A DNA stretch of 64,000 bases. It comes from Candidatus Kryptonium thompsonii. Lineage in GTDB: Bacteria > Bacteroidota > Ignavibacteria > Kryptoniales > Kryptoniaceae. The notes below the pieces were generated by a model. It had not been told where the DNA came from, did no database searches, and saw only the letters and a program-made list of their open reading frames with translations. Below, piece by piece: positions 54,094 to 63,055 of the stretch. The stretch's first letter is position 1, and every line of letters begins with the position of its first letter. The translations under genes and the position numbers were made by a program. The DNA is taken from contig LDXX01000006.1 of the NCBI GenBank assembly GCA_001442925.1, forward strand, positions 62,001 to 126,000. The letters are read 5' to 3'.

Positions 54094-54975
54094 ATGGAGA
54101 TAAATTCTTTTGAGGACATCTTAAAATATTGCCGGGAGATGAAGGCAACTATCCCAGAGGTGATGATTGAATATGAAATCAGAAAAACTGGGAGGACTCG
54201 GGAACAAATTATTGAGGGTGTTCGAAAAATTTTAAATGTCATGATAGAGTCAGTCAATAATGGCTTAACTCGGGATGTTAAATCCCCAAGTGGTTTACTT
54301 AACAATTTTGCGAAAAAGGTTTATAATGCGAAAGTAAATACCTTAACTGTTAATTTTAAAAAGGCAATCGCAAGAGCTATGGCTGTGAGCGAAGTTAACG
54401 CATGTATGGGAAGAATTGCAGCAGCTCCGACCGCTGGTTCATCTGGAATTATGCCAGCAGTTATAACGACGATGATGGAAGAACATGGAATCACAGAAGA
54501 TAAAGCAATTGAGGGATTGCTCGTTTCTTCTGCAATTGGTTTGTTAATAGTTAAAAATGCTTCCGTTGCTGGCTCTGAGGCTGGATGTATGGGAGAAACT
54601 GGAAGTGCAGCAGCGATGGGCGCTTCGGCGATTGTTTATCTTTTGGGAGGAGACAATAGACAAATTGAAAGCGCAGCCTGTTTTGCAATTCAAGGGGCTA
54701 TGGGTTTAGTCTGCGATCCAATTGCAGGACTTGTTGAGGTCCCATGTATCTTCAGAAATGCCATAGGGGTTGCGAATGCTTTCACATCTGCTCAAATAGC
54801 TTTGTCAGGTGTTGAATCAGTGATCCCGCTTGATGAAGTTATACTTGCGATGAACGAGGTTGCAGAGTTGATGTCACCTAAACTTAAAGAGACAGCACAA
54901 GGAGGGCTTGCGAATACGAAAACAGCGAGGGAAATTCAGAGAAGGTTTATTTATCAAATCGATATAGGGAAATAA
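54094..54975 (+). CDS. sdaAA: L-serine dehydratase, alpha subunit
   Basis: The 293-residue catalytic chain binding a 4Fe-4S cluster that acts as Lewis acid. Cluster and active-site cysteines are in NACMGRIAAAPTAGSSG, SEAGCMGETGSAAAM and CDPIAGLVEVPC. It works with the preceding beta subunit, as in Bacillus and Clostridium. Pyruvate from this reaction joins the same pool as pyruvate from the phenol pathway. Confidence 0.96.
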   Translation: MEINSFEDILKYCREMKATIPEVMIEYEIRKTGRTREQIIEGVRKILNVMIESVNNGLTRDVKSPSGLLNNFAKKVYNAKVNTLTVNFKKAIARAMAVSEVNACMGRIAAAPTAGSSGIMPAVITTMMEEHGITEDKAIEGLLVSSAIGLLIVKNASVAGSEAGCMGETGSAAAMGASAIVYLLGGDNRQIESAACFAIQGAMGLVCDPIAGLVEVPCIFRNAIGVANAFTSAQIALSGVESVIPLDEVILAMNEVAELMSPKLKETAQGGLANTKTAREIQRRFIYQIDIGK

Positions 54976-54988
54976 ATTTTTTCGCTAA

Positions 54989-57088
54989 ATGACATTTCTA
55001 AATCCAACTTTTTTATTTGCACTTTTTGCTTCAGCGATACCTGTTTTGATTCATCTTTTTAACCTTCGGAGGTTGAGAACGGTTGAGTTCAGCAGTATTA
55101 AGTTTTTAAAAGAATTACAACGCTCGAGGATTCGCTCTTTAAAAATAAAGCAGATTATTCTTTTAATTGTTCGTGTCCTTGCCATTGTTTTCCTTGTTTT
55201 GGCGTTTTCAAGACCTGTGATAAAGGGTTATCTTTTCAATCCGATTGTTGCAGGACAAGCGAGAAGCAGCGTTGTTATAATTCTCGATAACACATTGAGC
55301 ATGGCTTCAATTGATGAAAGGGGCAGATTTATAAATCAAGCTAAAGCAATCGCTCAAAGAATTGCGGACCTTTTAACTGAGTCGGATGAATTTGCGTTAA
55401 TTCGCCTATCTGAGGTCCCAGAAGCTGCAACTGGAGGCTTTGTGCATAATATATCATTTTTGAGGAAACTTATTGATGAAACAGAGTTTACATATACACA
55501 TAAAAGTCTTGCCGAAGCTTTTGTTTCCGCTGGTGAAATTATTGAAAGGGCGAAAAATTTAAACCGAGAAGTTTATATCATTTCTGATCTTCAAAAAGGC
55601 GGGTTTGCTCTTGGCTCATCCGATACAATCAATCGCAGGATTAAACTACCGCCTGATGTTCGAGTTTTTCTGATAAATGTCGGTGAATTCACGGGGCAAA
55701 ATTTTTCAATTGATAAAGTTGACATAAAGAATAGAATAGTTTTTCCAGGGCGAATGCTTGAGCTTGAGACGACCGTCTCAAATCATGGACAAAATGATGT
55801 GTCAAATTATGTCGTCAGCATCTTTTTAAATGGAAGAAGGGTTGCACAAAAGGGTGTTAACCTTAAGAACCAATCATCACAAACGGTTAATTTCAACATT
55901 TTAATAGAAGATTTATCGGGATTTGTAGATGGATTTGTTGAGATTGAAGATGATAATTTTAGCTTTGACAACGGGAGATATTTTACGCTTTTCATACCGT
56001 CCGAGGTGAAGATTTTACTCGTCGGCGATGAGGATGACTTGAGATTTATCAAACTTGCTTTTTCGACCATTCAAGAGATTTATAAAAAATCATTTTTCAG
56101 TCTGACTCAGGTTTCACCCCAAGCAATTACTCGAATTAATTTTTCTGATTTTGATGTGGTTTTTCTTGTTAAGCCATCTCAGATTGAAGTAGAAACATCA
56201 AGGAGGTTAAAAAGCTTTGTATCCAGCGGTGGAGCGGTCATTCTATTTGTTGGTGGTAATGCAAACTTTAAAAATTTGAATCAAAACTTTAACTCAATTT
56301 TTGAATTGCCCGAGTTTGATGGTCCTGTAAAGCAGAGAATGCTCTTTTCAAAAATTGATCTAAATCATCCGATCTTTGAGGGTGTATTCACGGAGGCGCC
56401 ACGAAAATTTGACTCCCCTGAGTTCAAAGAATATGTTAAGTTCAGAGCAAATTATGGTTTTAGAAGTATTATCGAGTTTGCGGATGGAAATCCATTTTTG
56501 ATCGAGAAAGATGCGGGCAATGGGAAAATTATCATTTTCACATCTGAACCCACGGATAAAACATCTGACTTGCCCTATAAGGGGATCTTTATACCGCTTG
56601 TTTTTCAATCTGTCTTATATACAGTGGCTCCTTCTGGTTTCAAAGCTGAATATACAATTGGCGATACCGCTGAGATAAGGGTTGATTTCATGAAAAGATT
56701 TTATGGACAAATTCCTAAAGACCTTAAACTCAAACGCCCCGATGGGAGTGATTTTGCTTTTAGATTAAGTGGTGATTTCGTAAGGATAAATCAAGCGACA
56801 ATCCCTGGAGTTTATCTGATCTCAAACGGCGGTGCTAAAAGTTTTTTAAAAATCGCTTTTAATCCACCTGCGACGGAGTTTTCGTATGAAAAGGAAGATG
56901 AAAGTAAAATTATTGCCTTTTTGGATCGGGTTGGGACAAAGCAGTATAAAATACTTTCAAATTTGGATGAGCTCAAAGTCAAAGATGAAATTTTGAAGGC
57001 AAGATATGGGGTTGAATTATGGAAAACTTTTCTTGTTCTTTCTATTTTGATGTTTTTTGCCGAAAGTTTGATTTCAAGAAAGATGTAA
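54989..57088 (+). CDS. BatA-like membrane protein with VWA domain
   Basis: A 699-residue protein anchored by N-terminal helices (FLNPTFLFALFASAIPVLIHL and IILLIVRVLAIVFLVLAFS), the typical BatA/aerotolerance N-domain with the conserved LIHLFNLRR turn. A von Willebrand A domain follows with VVIILDNTLSMAS, a MIDAS-like DxTxS variant of DxSxS. The middle contains a CARDB-like beta domain and a glutamine-amidotransferase-like segment (VFLVKPSQIEV...LKSFVSSGGAVILF); a final membrane helix ends the protein. This architecture is common in Bacteroidota and planctomycetes. The function is unknown. Confidence 0.82.
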   Translation: MTFLNPTFLFALFASAIPVLIHLFNLRRLRTVEFSSIKFLKELQRSRIRSLKIKQIILLIVRVLAIVFLVLAFSRPVIKGYLFNPIVAGQARSSVVIILDNTLSMASIDERGRFINQAKAIAQRIADLLTESDEFALIRLSEVPEAATGGFVHNISFLRKLIDETEFTYTHKSLAEAFVSAGEIIERAKNLNREVYIISDLQKGGFALGSSDTINRRIKLPPDVRVFLINVGEFTGQNFSIDKVDIKNRIVFPGRMLELETTVSNHGQNDVSNYVVSIFLNGRRVAQKGVNLKNQSSQTVNFNILIEDLSGFVDGFVEIEDDNFSFDNGRYFTLFIPSEVKILLVGDEDDLRFIKLAFSTIQEIYKKSFFSLTQVSPQAITRINFSDFDVVFLVKPSQIEVETSRRLKSFVSSGGAVILFVGGNANFKNLNQNFNSIFELPEFDGPVKQRMLFSKIDLNHPIFEGVFTEAPRKFDSPEFKEYVKFRANYGFRSIIEFADGNPFLIEKDAGNGKIIIFTSEPTDKTSDLPYKGIFIPLVFQSVLYTVAPSGFKAEYTIGDTAEIRVDFMKRFYGQIPKDLKLKRPDGSDFAFRLSGDFVRINQATIPGVYLISNGGAKSFLKIAFNPPATEFSYEKEDESKIIAFLDRVGTKQYKILSNLDELKVKDEILKARYGVELWKTFLVLSILMFFAESLISRKM

Positions 57089-57108
57089 AATTAAAGGTAC
57101 CTTGAAAA

Positions 57109-57966
57109 ATGAAGGTTGAGGTTAAACCTTTATCTCTTCGTAATGCTTCGGGGAACAAAATAACAGGGGATGTTCATTTTGTAAGGGATTTTTTACCAGC
57201 ACCTGTTGTGATTTATTCGCACGGATTTCTCGGGTTTAAAGATTGGGGTTTTATCCCTTATGTTGCGGACAAATTTGCTGAGAGCGGGTTTGTCTTTGTG
57301 AGATTTAATTTCTCGCATAATGGAATAGGCGAAAATCCAAATAAGATAACTGAATTTGATAAGCTCGCAAGAAACACCATCTCGAAGCAAATTGAAGATT
57401 TAACTTCGGTTATCGATTATGTTTTTTCGGATGAATTTAAGATTTTAACCAGTGGTGAGGTGTTTTTGCTTGGGCATTCGGGTGGTGGCGGAATTTCGAT
57501 TATCAAAGCTGTTGAGGATGAAAGGGTAAAGGCTCTTGGTTTATGGGCTTCAATATCGACTTTCAGAAGGTATAGCCGACATCAAATTGAAGAATTGAAG
57601 AAAAATGGTTATATTTTTGTGCGTGTTCCTGATTCTGTGATTCAAATTAGAGTTGAAAAAATTGTTTATGACGATTTCGTGGAAAATCAAGATAGATACG
57701 ATATAACGAAGGCAATTTCAAAATTAAACATACCGATTTTAATCGTTCATGGAACTGCAGATGCGATAGTTCCAGTGGTTGAAGCAGAGCAGTTAAGAGA
57801 TGCAAATCCTAAGCATACAAACTTTATTTTAATTCCAGAGGCTAATCATCTGTTTAATATAAAGCATCCCATGGAGTTACCGAGCAAACAACTTAATATG
57901 GCTATTGATGTGACAATTTCTTTTTTTAAAAATTTAATTGAAAACAAAAAAGCGATTAAGGAATGA
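57109..57966 (+). CDS. Alpha/beta hydrolase (serine esterase/peptidase-like)
   Basis: A 285-residue cytoplasmic hydrolase. The oxyanion strand is VIYSHGFLGFKDW, the nucleophile Ser is in LLGHSGGGG, the acid Asp in HGTADAIVP and the base His in EANHLFN. It resembles the dienelactone-hydrolase/BAAT-like group of carboxylesterases. The substrate is unknown. The following bioY gene overlaps it by 4 bases (ATGA), so it might act on a biotin-related ester such as a pimeloyl ester, but BioH-like identity is not supported by motifs. Confidence 0.82.
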   Translation: MKVEVKPLSLRNASGNKITGDVHFVRDFLPAPVVIYSHGFLGFKDWGFIPYVADKFAESGFVFVRFNFSHNGIGENPNKITEFDKLARNTISKQIEDLTSVIDYVFSDEFKILTSGEVFLLGHSGGGGISIIKAVEDERVKALGLWASISTFRRYSRHQIEELKKNGYIFVRVPDSVIQIRVEKIVYDDFVENQDRYDITKAISKLNIPILIVHGTADAIVPVVEAEQLRDANPKHTNFILIPEANHLFNIKHPMELPSKQLNMAIDVTISFFKNLIENKKAIKE

Positions 57967-58517
57967 AGCAAACAAAGGCTCTATCTTTAGATTTCAACAA
58001 GACGATCGTTTTAACCCGATTGCTTTGGGTAGTTGCTTTCACAGGACTTACATTTCTTGGTGCCAAGATAGAAATTCCCACCGAACCTGTCCCATACACT
58101 CTTCAAACAATGTTTGTTCTTTTAAGTGCTGCTTTTCTTGGTCCATATTTGGGTGCTTTAAGTCAATTTATTTATCTTGCGCTTGGAAGTGCTGGACTTC
58201 CAGTTTTCGCTGGACCGATCGCTGGTTTTTCAAAACTTCTTGGACCAACAGGTGGTTATCTTCTCGCCTTCCCAATTTCAGCTTTTGTTGTTGGATATCT
58301 TGTGAAGTTTAAAAATAGTTATTGGTGGATTGCTTTTTCAATGTTTTGTGGTTTGATCTTGATTTTTGCTTTTGGGACGATTCAGTTAAACTTGGTTTTG
58401 ATTCATAATTGGGGCGAGGCCATAAAATCAGGCTTTTTGATTTTCTCGTTTTGGGATTTATTGAAACTTTTTGCGTCGGCTTCGATTTATGCAAGCTTGA
58501 AAAGATTTTACAAATAA
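57963..58517 (+). CDS. bioY: Biotin transporter BioY
   Basis: The 184-residue substrate-binding membrane component of an ECF-type biotin importer, with six predicted helices. Family hallmarks are VAFTGLTFLGAKIEIP, PVPYTLQTMFVLLSAAFLGPYLG and GSAGLPVFAG...LLGPTGGYLLAF. No bioMN genes are adjacent; BioY can work alone or with shared ECF modules. It implies that biotin is imported. Confidence 0.92.
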   Translation: MKQTKALSLDFNKTIVLTRLLWVVAFTGLTFLGAKIEIPTEPVPYTLQTMFVLLSAAFLGPYLGALSQFIYLALGSAGLPVFAGPIAGFSKLLGPTGGYLLAFPISAFVVGYLVKFKNSYWWIAFSMFCGLILIFAFGTIQLNLVLIHNWGEAIKSGFLIFSFWDLLKLFASASIYASLKRFYK

Positions 58518-58531
58518 AATTTGCTTGTTAA

Positions 58532-59524
58532 ATGCATCTAACAGAGACATTGATGTGGATTTTGTTTAATATATTTGTAATTGGAATGCTTGCCCTTGAC
58601 CTTGGGGTCTTCCATAGAAAGGCTCACGAGATAAAGCTTAAAGAGGCTATCATATGGAGCATCGTTTGGATTTTGCTCGCTTTAATTTTTAATGTTCTTG
58701 TGTATTTCTGGCATGGGACCCAGGCAGCGCTTGAATTTTTAACAGGTTATCTTGTTGAGAAGTCCTTGAGCATGGATAATATTTTTGTCTTTCTGATGAT
58801 TTTTTCCTATTTCGGTGTGAAACCCATGTATCAGCATAAGGTTTTATTTTGGGGAATCGTAGGTGCAGTAGTTATGAGGGCAATTTTCATATTCGCAGGT
58901 ATAACATTAATCAAACTTTTCCATCCCATAATTTATGTCTTTGGTGCTTTTCTTATCTTCACTGGAATAAAGATGGGATTGCAAAAAGACAGAGAGATTC
59001 ATCCAGAGAAAAATCCAGTCTTGAAGGTTTTCAGAAAAATTTTCAAGATCACACCTGACTATGTTGACGGTAAATTTTTCATAAGGCAGGGTAAAAATCT
59101 GATAGCCACCCCGCTTTTCGTTGTCCTTTTAATCGTTGAAAGCACTGATGTTATGTTCGCTGTTGATTCAATTCCAGCGATAATTGCCATTACTCGTGAC
59201 CCGTTTATAGTTTACACATCAAATATATTTGCAATACTTGGTTTAAGAGCTCTTTACTTTGCTATCGCTGGATTTGTAACCATGTTTAGATTTTTCAAAT
59301 ATGGGTTGTCCGTTATCCTTGTTTTTGTCGGGATAAAAATGTTGATTTCAGATATCTATAAAATTCCAACTTTGATTGCTCTTATTGTTGTGTTCAGCAT
59401 AATTACTATTTCAATTCTTGCATCCGTCTTAATACCGGAATCAAAACCAGCAGTAGCTGCTAACCCCGGGGTCGAGGAAAATTTAAACGAAGAAGAAAAA
59501 TCAAAAACAAATAGTGGGGGTTAA
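58532..59524 (+). CDS. TerC/Alx-family integral membrane protein
   Basis: A 330-residue inner-membrane protein with about nine helices. The family markers are [33 protein letters not shown] and [20 protein letters not shown], carrying conserved acidic residues within the membrane. Alx/TerC proteins export manganese and help metalate secreted proteins in other bacteria; here that is inferred from the family. The C-terminal 30 residues are hydrophilic. hemB follows 1 base after the stop. Confidence 0.92.
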   Translation: MHLTETLMWILFNIFVIGMLALDLGVFHRKAHEIKLKEAIIWSIVWILLALIFNVLVYFWHGTQAALEFLTGYLVEKSLSMDNIFVFLMIFSYFGVKPMYQHKVLFWGIVGAVVMRAIFIFAGITLIKLFHPIIYVFGAFLIFTGIKMGLQKDREIHPEKNPVLKVFRKIFKITPDYVDGKFFIRQGKNLIATPLFVVLLIVESTDVMFAVDSIPAIIAITRDPFIVYTSNIFAILGLRALYFAIAGFVTMFRFFKYGLSVILVFVGIKMLISDIYKIPTLIALIVVFSIITISILASVLIPESKPAVAANPGVEENLNEEEKSKTNSGG

Positions 59525-59525
59525 A

Positions 59526-60548
59526 ATGGGAGTTGCACAATTAATAACTCGGACGGTTGGATTTCCAACTTTACGACTTCGCCGTTTGAGGATGACCGAA
59601 CAATTTAGAAAAATGGTGGCTGAGACTCAACTTTCCGTTGATGATTTTATCTATCCGCTTTTCGTATGCCCTGGTGAAAAGGTGAAAAGGGAAGTTCGTT
59701 CAATGCCTGGGGTTTATCAGCAATCCATAGACAACATAATTCGTGAGTGTGAAGAGGTTTATAAACTTGGAATTCCAGCTGTGATATTGTTTGGAATTCC
59801 TGAGAGAAAGGATGAATTTGGTTCCGAAGCTTACGATGAGAATGGTATAATTCAAAGGACAGTTAGAGCGTTGAAGAAGGAAATTCCTGAGCTCGTTGTT
59901 ATAACTGATGTTTGTTTATGTGAATATACTTCGCATGGACATTGCGGAATAGTCAGGGAGGTTGCCCCGGGCAAGTATGAAATTGTTAATGATGAAACGG
60001 TTGAACTACTTGCGAAAGAGGCTCTAACCCATGCGGAAGCAGGCGCTGATATGGTAGCACCAAGCGATATGATGGACGGAAGGGTTTCAGCTATAAGAAA
60101 AATTCTCGACGAGAACGGATTTCAAAATGTCCCGATAATGTCATATGCTGCGAAATATGCATCTGGTTTTTATGGACCATTTAGAGAAGCGGCGGAGTCA
60201 GCGCCGAAGTTTGGTGATAGAAGAAGTCATCAAATGGATCCGGCTAATTCTGATGAAGCCTTGCGTGAGATCGCTCTCGATATCCAAGAGGGAGCTGATA
60301 TCGTCATGGTTAAACCAGCTCTTGCTTATCTTGATGTGATTTACAGGGCAAAGCAAGAATTTAAAGTGCCGATTGCAGCATATCAGGTGAGTGGGGAATA
60401 TTCAATGATAAAAGCGGCTGGTTTAAATGGATGGATAGATGAGCAGAGGATAATGCTCGAGACATTAACTGCGATAAAAAGGGCAGGGGCAGATTTGATT
60501 TTGACATATTTTGCAAAGGATGCTGCTAAAGTTTTGAAGGGAAGTTGA
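59526..60548 (+). CDS. hemB: Porphobilinogen synthase (delta-aminolevulinic acid dehydratase)
   Basis: Condenses two 5-aminolevulinate molecules to porphobilinogen in haem synthesis. The 340-residue protein has the zinc-binding [12 protein letters not shown] loop, so it is a zinc enzyme, the Schiff-base lysines in [15 protein letters not shown] and [12 protein letters not shown], and RMSV-type substrate loop [11 protein letters not shown]. The ATG at 59526, with a G-rich site upstream, is used. No other haem genes are nearby. Confidence 0.96.
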   Translation: MGVAQLITRTVGFPTLRLRRLRMTEQFRKMVAETQLSVDDFIYPLFVCPGEKVKREVRSMPGVYQQSIDNIIRECEEVYKLGIPAVILFGIPERKDEFGSEAYDENGIIQRTVRALKKEIPELVVITDVCLCEYTSHGHCGIVREVAPGKYEIVNDETVELLAKEALTHAEAGADMVAPSDMMDGRVSAIRKILDENGFQNVPIMSYAAKYASGFYGPFREAAESAPKFGDRRSHQMDPANSDEALREIALDIQEGADIVMVKPALAYLDVIYRAKQEFKVPIAAYQVSGEYSMIKAAGLNGWIDEQRIMLETLTAIKRAGADLILTYFAKDAAKVLKGS

Positions 60549-60604
60549 TTAGATAAAGCTCTGCTGTGGATTTAATTTGTCGGGGAATTTTTAGATTTTT
60601 CCGC

Positions 60605-60633
60605 TTGAAAATTTCAATTAAAGTTTTTATCAT
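60605..60633 (+). promoter_or_regulatory. Candidate promoter before the coiled-coil gene
   Basis: TTGAAA (60605-60610), a 17-base spacer, TATCAT (60628-60633), ending 33 bases before the ATG at 60667. Matches to the sigma70 consensus are moderate. Confidence 0.35.
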
Positions 60634-60666
60634 TATAGAAATTTCAAAAGCTAAACTTGAAGTTTT

Positions 60667-61284
60667 ATGGAGATTTTTGGAGTTGCCCTAACAGTAATTT
60701 CGCTAATACTTGCTTATCAAGCGTGGCAAAATGGAAAATTGATGAAGCAGATGCATGTTGAAAGCATGGCTATGATCAAAAGTATAAAAGAGTTAAATGA
60801 GGCAATCAAGGAAGATATGCGAATTTCAAGTCAGGAAACGAGAGCGTTGCTTGAAAGGATGGAGAGGTCAAGCCAGGAGACAAGAGCATTGATTGAGAGT
60901 ACAAGTGAGGGAACGAGGGCATTAATTGAAAGGATGGAAAAGTCAAGCGAAGAGATGAGAGCACTGTTTGATGAAAGGATGGAGAGGTCAAGCCAGGAGA
61001 CAAGAGCATTGATTGAGAAATCAAGCGAAGACACGAGGGCATTGATTGAGAGAACAAGCGAGGAAACAAGAGCATTAATTGAAAGGTCAAGCCAGGAGAC
61101 GAGGGCATTGATTGAGAGGATGGAAAGGTCAAGTGAGGAGATGAGGGCGTTGCTTGAGAGAATTCAGAAAGGGCAGGAGGAAGCTAGAAGGGAAATGGCA
61201 AGCGCCATTAAATATATTGCTGAGTTAATTGTTGCAGATGGTGAGAGAACGAGGGAACTTTTAAGAGCAAGGGGGCAAGTTTAA
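60667..61284 (+). CDS. Membrane-anchored coiled-coil protein with 11/14-residue repeats
   Basis: A 205-residue protein with one N-terminal membrane helix (about 4-20, FGVALTVISLILAYQAW) and a long charged coiled coil. Residues 54-165 consist of short repeats built on S-S-x-E-T/M-R-A-L-x-E-R; units alternate mainly between 11 and 14 residues (one of 15). The last 35 residues (AIKYIAELIVADGERTRELL) are an ordinary helix. No family or function is recognised. It lies between hemB and the NSS transporter gene, apparently in its own transcription unit or with the latter (42-base gap). Confidence 0.75.
   Translation: MEIFGVALTVISLILAYQAWQNGKLMKQMHVESMAMIKSIKELNEAIKEDMRISSQETRALLERMERSSQETRALIESTSEGTRALIERMEKSSEEMRALFDERMERSSQETRALIEKSSEDTRALIERTSEETRALIERSSQETRALIERMERSSEEMRALLERIQKGQEEARREMASAIKYIAELIVADGERTRELLRARGQV
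60826..61161 (+). repeat. In-frame 33/42-bp tandem repeats
   Basis: About nine units encode the SSxETRALIER-type motif; 33-base and 42-base versions are interspersed (one 45-base unit). Several units differ by only one to three bases, implying recent expansion by unequal recombination or slippage. The reverse strand also stays open across the region because of the repeat. Confidence 0.8.
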
Positions 61285-61326
61285 ATCCCATCTTTAAAAT
61301 CAAAAACTAAATTCAAAGGAGGCGTA

Positions 61327-62880
61327 ATGGCGAAAAGAGAGCGTTGGGGGACAAGAATTGGATTAATACTTGCAATGGCTGGCAACGCAGTTGGACTTGG
61401 AAACTTCTTGAGGTTTCCAGTTCAAGCTGCGCAAAATGGAGGGGGAGCATTTATGATTCCTTATTTTGCTGCTCTTTTCTTGCTTGGAATACCTTTGATG
61501 TGGGTTGAATGGGCTGTTGGAAGATATGGTGGGAAATTTGGGCATGGAAGCGCTCCAGGAATGTTCGATGCTATGTGGAAAGCCCCGATTTCAAAATATC
61601 TTGGTGCACTTGGACTTTTCATATCGACCGTGATAATGGTTTATTACACATACATTGAATCATGGACGCTTGGGTTTAGTTTTTTCTCAATTACGAAGGC
61701 TTATTTTGGGGAAACGACTTTTGATGCGATGCGAAGTTTCTTGCAAAGTTATCAGGGTATAGAAAAAAATTATTTTCAAAGCATTTTACCAGCGTATTTC
61801 TTTATGTGCGTTACTTTGTTTCTTAACTTTTTCATTCTCTACCGTGGTATATCGAGGGGCATTGAGATGCTTGCAAAGATAGCTATGCCAACGCTTTTTC
61901 TCTTTGCGATTATTCTCGTTATAAGAGTTGTAACGCTTGGAACGCCTGATCCCGTGAATCATCCCGATTGGAATGTTGAAAGTGGGTTTGCTTTTATCTG
62001 GAATCCTGATTTTTCGAAACTTGGGGATGCAAAAATTTGGCTTGCTGCAGCAGGACAGATTTTCTTTACATTAAGTGTTGGGATGGGAACTCTCCAAGCT
62101 TACGCAAGCTATCTTCGTGAGAATGATGATATCGCGTTAAGTGGTCTTTCAACTGCATCCACAAACGAGTTTGTTGAGGTGATCCTTGGTGCAAGCATCG
62201 CAATTCCAGTTGCTGCTGCTTTCTTTGGGATTGAAACAACACAAGAAATCGCAAAGGGTGGTGCATTTAATCTTGGATTTGTGTCGATGCCGATAATTTT
62301 CCAAAAACTTCCTTTCGGTGAGTTTTTTGGCTTCCTTTGGTTTTTGCTTTTGTTCTTCGCTGGAATAACTTCATCTGTTGCAATGGCTCAGCCTTTAATT
62401 GCATTTCTTAAAGAGGAATTTGGAATCTCCCATGGTAGAGCAACAGCTTTAATTGGTTTTTCTGTTTTCATCGCTATTCAATTTGTCGTCTTTTTCTTAA
62501 AGCATGGATTTCTTGATGAGATGGATTATTGGGCTGGAACATTTGGACTTGTACTTTTTGCTTTATTTGAGATTATAATTTTCGCGTGGATATTTGGAAT
62601 GGACAAAGGCTGGGCTGAAATTACAAAGGGTGCAGATATAAAAGTGCCTAAAATATTCTACTACATCATAAAGTACATAACCCCACTTTATCTTCTTTTC
62701 ATCATGGTAAATTGGTTGATTCAAGATGCCGTTCCAACATTTTTGATGCAAGGCGTCAAACCTGAAGATATACCTTATAGATGGGGTGCAAGAGGATTAA
62801 TGCTGTTAATTTTCATAGCAATAATTCTAATGGTCAAAGTTGCGTGGGATAAACGAAACAAACAAAATCGGGGTAAATAA
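61327..62880 (+). CDS. Sodium-dependent NSS-family transporter (MetP-like)
   Basis: A 517-residue neurotransmitter:sodium symporter of the LeuT fold with about 12 helices. The first helix carries the sodium/substrate site AGNAVGLGNFLRFPVQAAQNGGGAF; later helices include SVGMGTLQAYASY and FAGITSSVAMAQPL. Bacterial members import amino acids; the small protein encoded directly after it suggests a MetPS-type methionine/alanine importer, although the substrate is inferred. AAAGGAGG precedes the ATG. Confidence 0.92.
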   Translation: MAKRERWGTRIGLILAMAGNAVGLGNFLRFPVQAAQNGGGAFMIPYFAALFLLGIPLMWVEWAVGRYGGKFGHGSAPGMFDAMWKAPISKYLGALGLFISTVIMVYYTYIESWTLGFSFFSITKAYFGETTFDAMRSFLQSYQGIEKNYFQSILPAYFFMCVTLFLNFFILYRGISRGIEMLAKIAMPTLFLFAIILVIRVVTLGTPDPVNHPDWNVESGFAFIWNPDFSKLGDAKIWLAAAGQIFFTLSVGMGTLQAYASYLRENDDIALSGLSTASTNEFVEVILGASIAIPVAAAFFGIETTQEIAKGGAFNLGFVSMPIIFQKLPFGEFFGFLWFLLLFFAGITSSVAMAQPLIAFLKEEFGISHGRATALIGFSVFIAIQFVVFFLKHGFLDEMDYWAGTFGLVLFALFEIIIFAWIFGMDKGWAEITKGADIKVPKIFYYIIKYITPLYLLFIMVNWLIQDAVPTFLMQGVKPEDIPYRWGARGLMLLIFIAIILMVKVAWDKRNKQNRGK

Positions 62881-62882
62881 AA

Positions 62883-63014
62883 ATGAAATTCACAACCGAA
62901 GGAATTATCTTCATGGTACTTGCGTGGGGAATCGTCGCAACTCTAACAATTTATTGCTTTGCTAAAGTTCTGAAAACCAAGGTAGGGTATAACAATAATC
63001 AAGATGAGGATTAA
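62883..63014 (+). CDS. MetS-like small subunit of the NSS transporter
   Basis: A 43-codon gene beginning 2 bases after the transporter stop. Translation gives MKFTTEGIIFMVLAWG, continuing as one membrane helix (about residues 7-29), then a short basic-to-acidic tail ending QDED. This matches the MetS-type small subunit (usually 30-45 residues, one helix, same position) required for MetP activity in Corynebacterium glutamicum. The tight spacing suggests translational coupling and a stoichiometric complex. Confidence 0.82.
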   Translation: MKFTTEGIIFMVLAWGIVATLTIYCFAKVLKTKVGYNNNQDED

Positions 63015-63023
63015 AAAAATAAA

Positions 63024-63049
63024 AAAGCCCGGGCAAAGTCCCGGGCTTT
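63024..63049. terminator. Bidirectional intrinsic terminator
   Basis: AAAGCCCGGG (63024-63033), 6-base loop, CCCGGGCTTT (63040-63049): a perfect 10-bp stem. On the minus strand it is followed by a long T-rich run and lies just after the T9SS protein stop; on the plus strand it follows the MetS-like gene, where the T-run is only three. It can serve both converging genes. Confidence 0.9.
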
Positions 63050-63055
63050 AATGTT

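Noticed and set aside
60806-61132. Long open frame on the minus strand inside the coiled-coil gene
   Set aside because: It stays open only because the 33/42-bp repeat lacks reverse-strand stops; its composition is repetitive and it has no ribosome binding site or family match.
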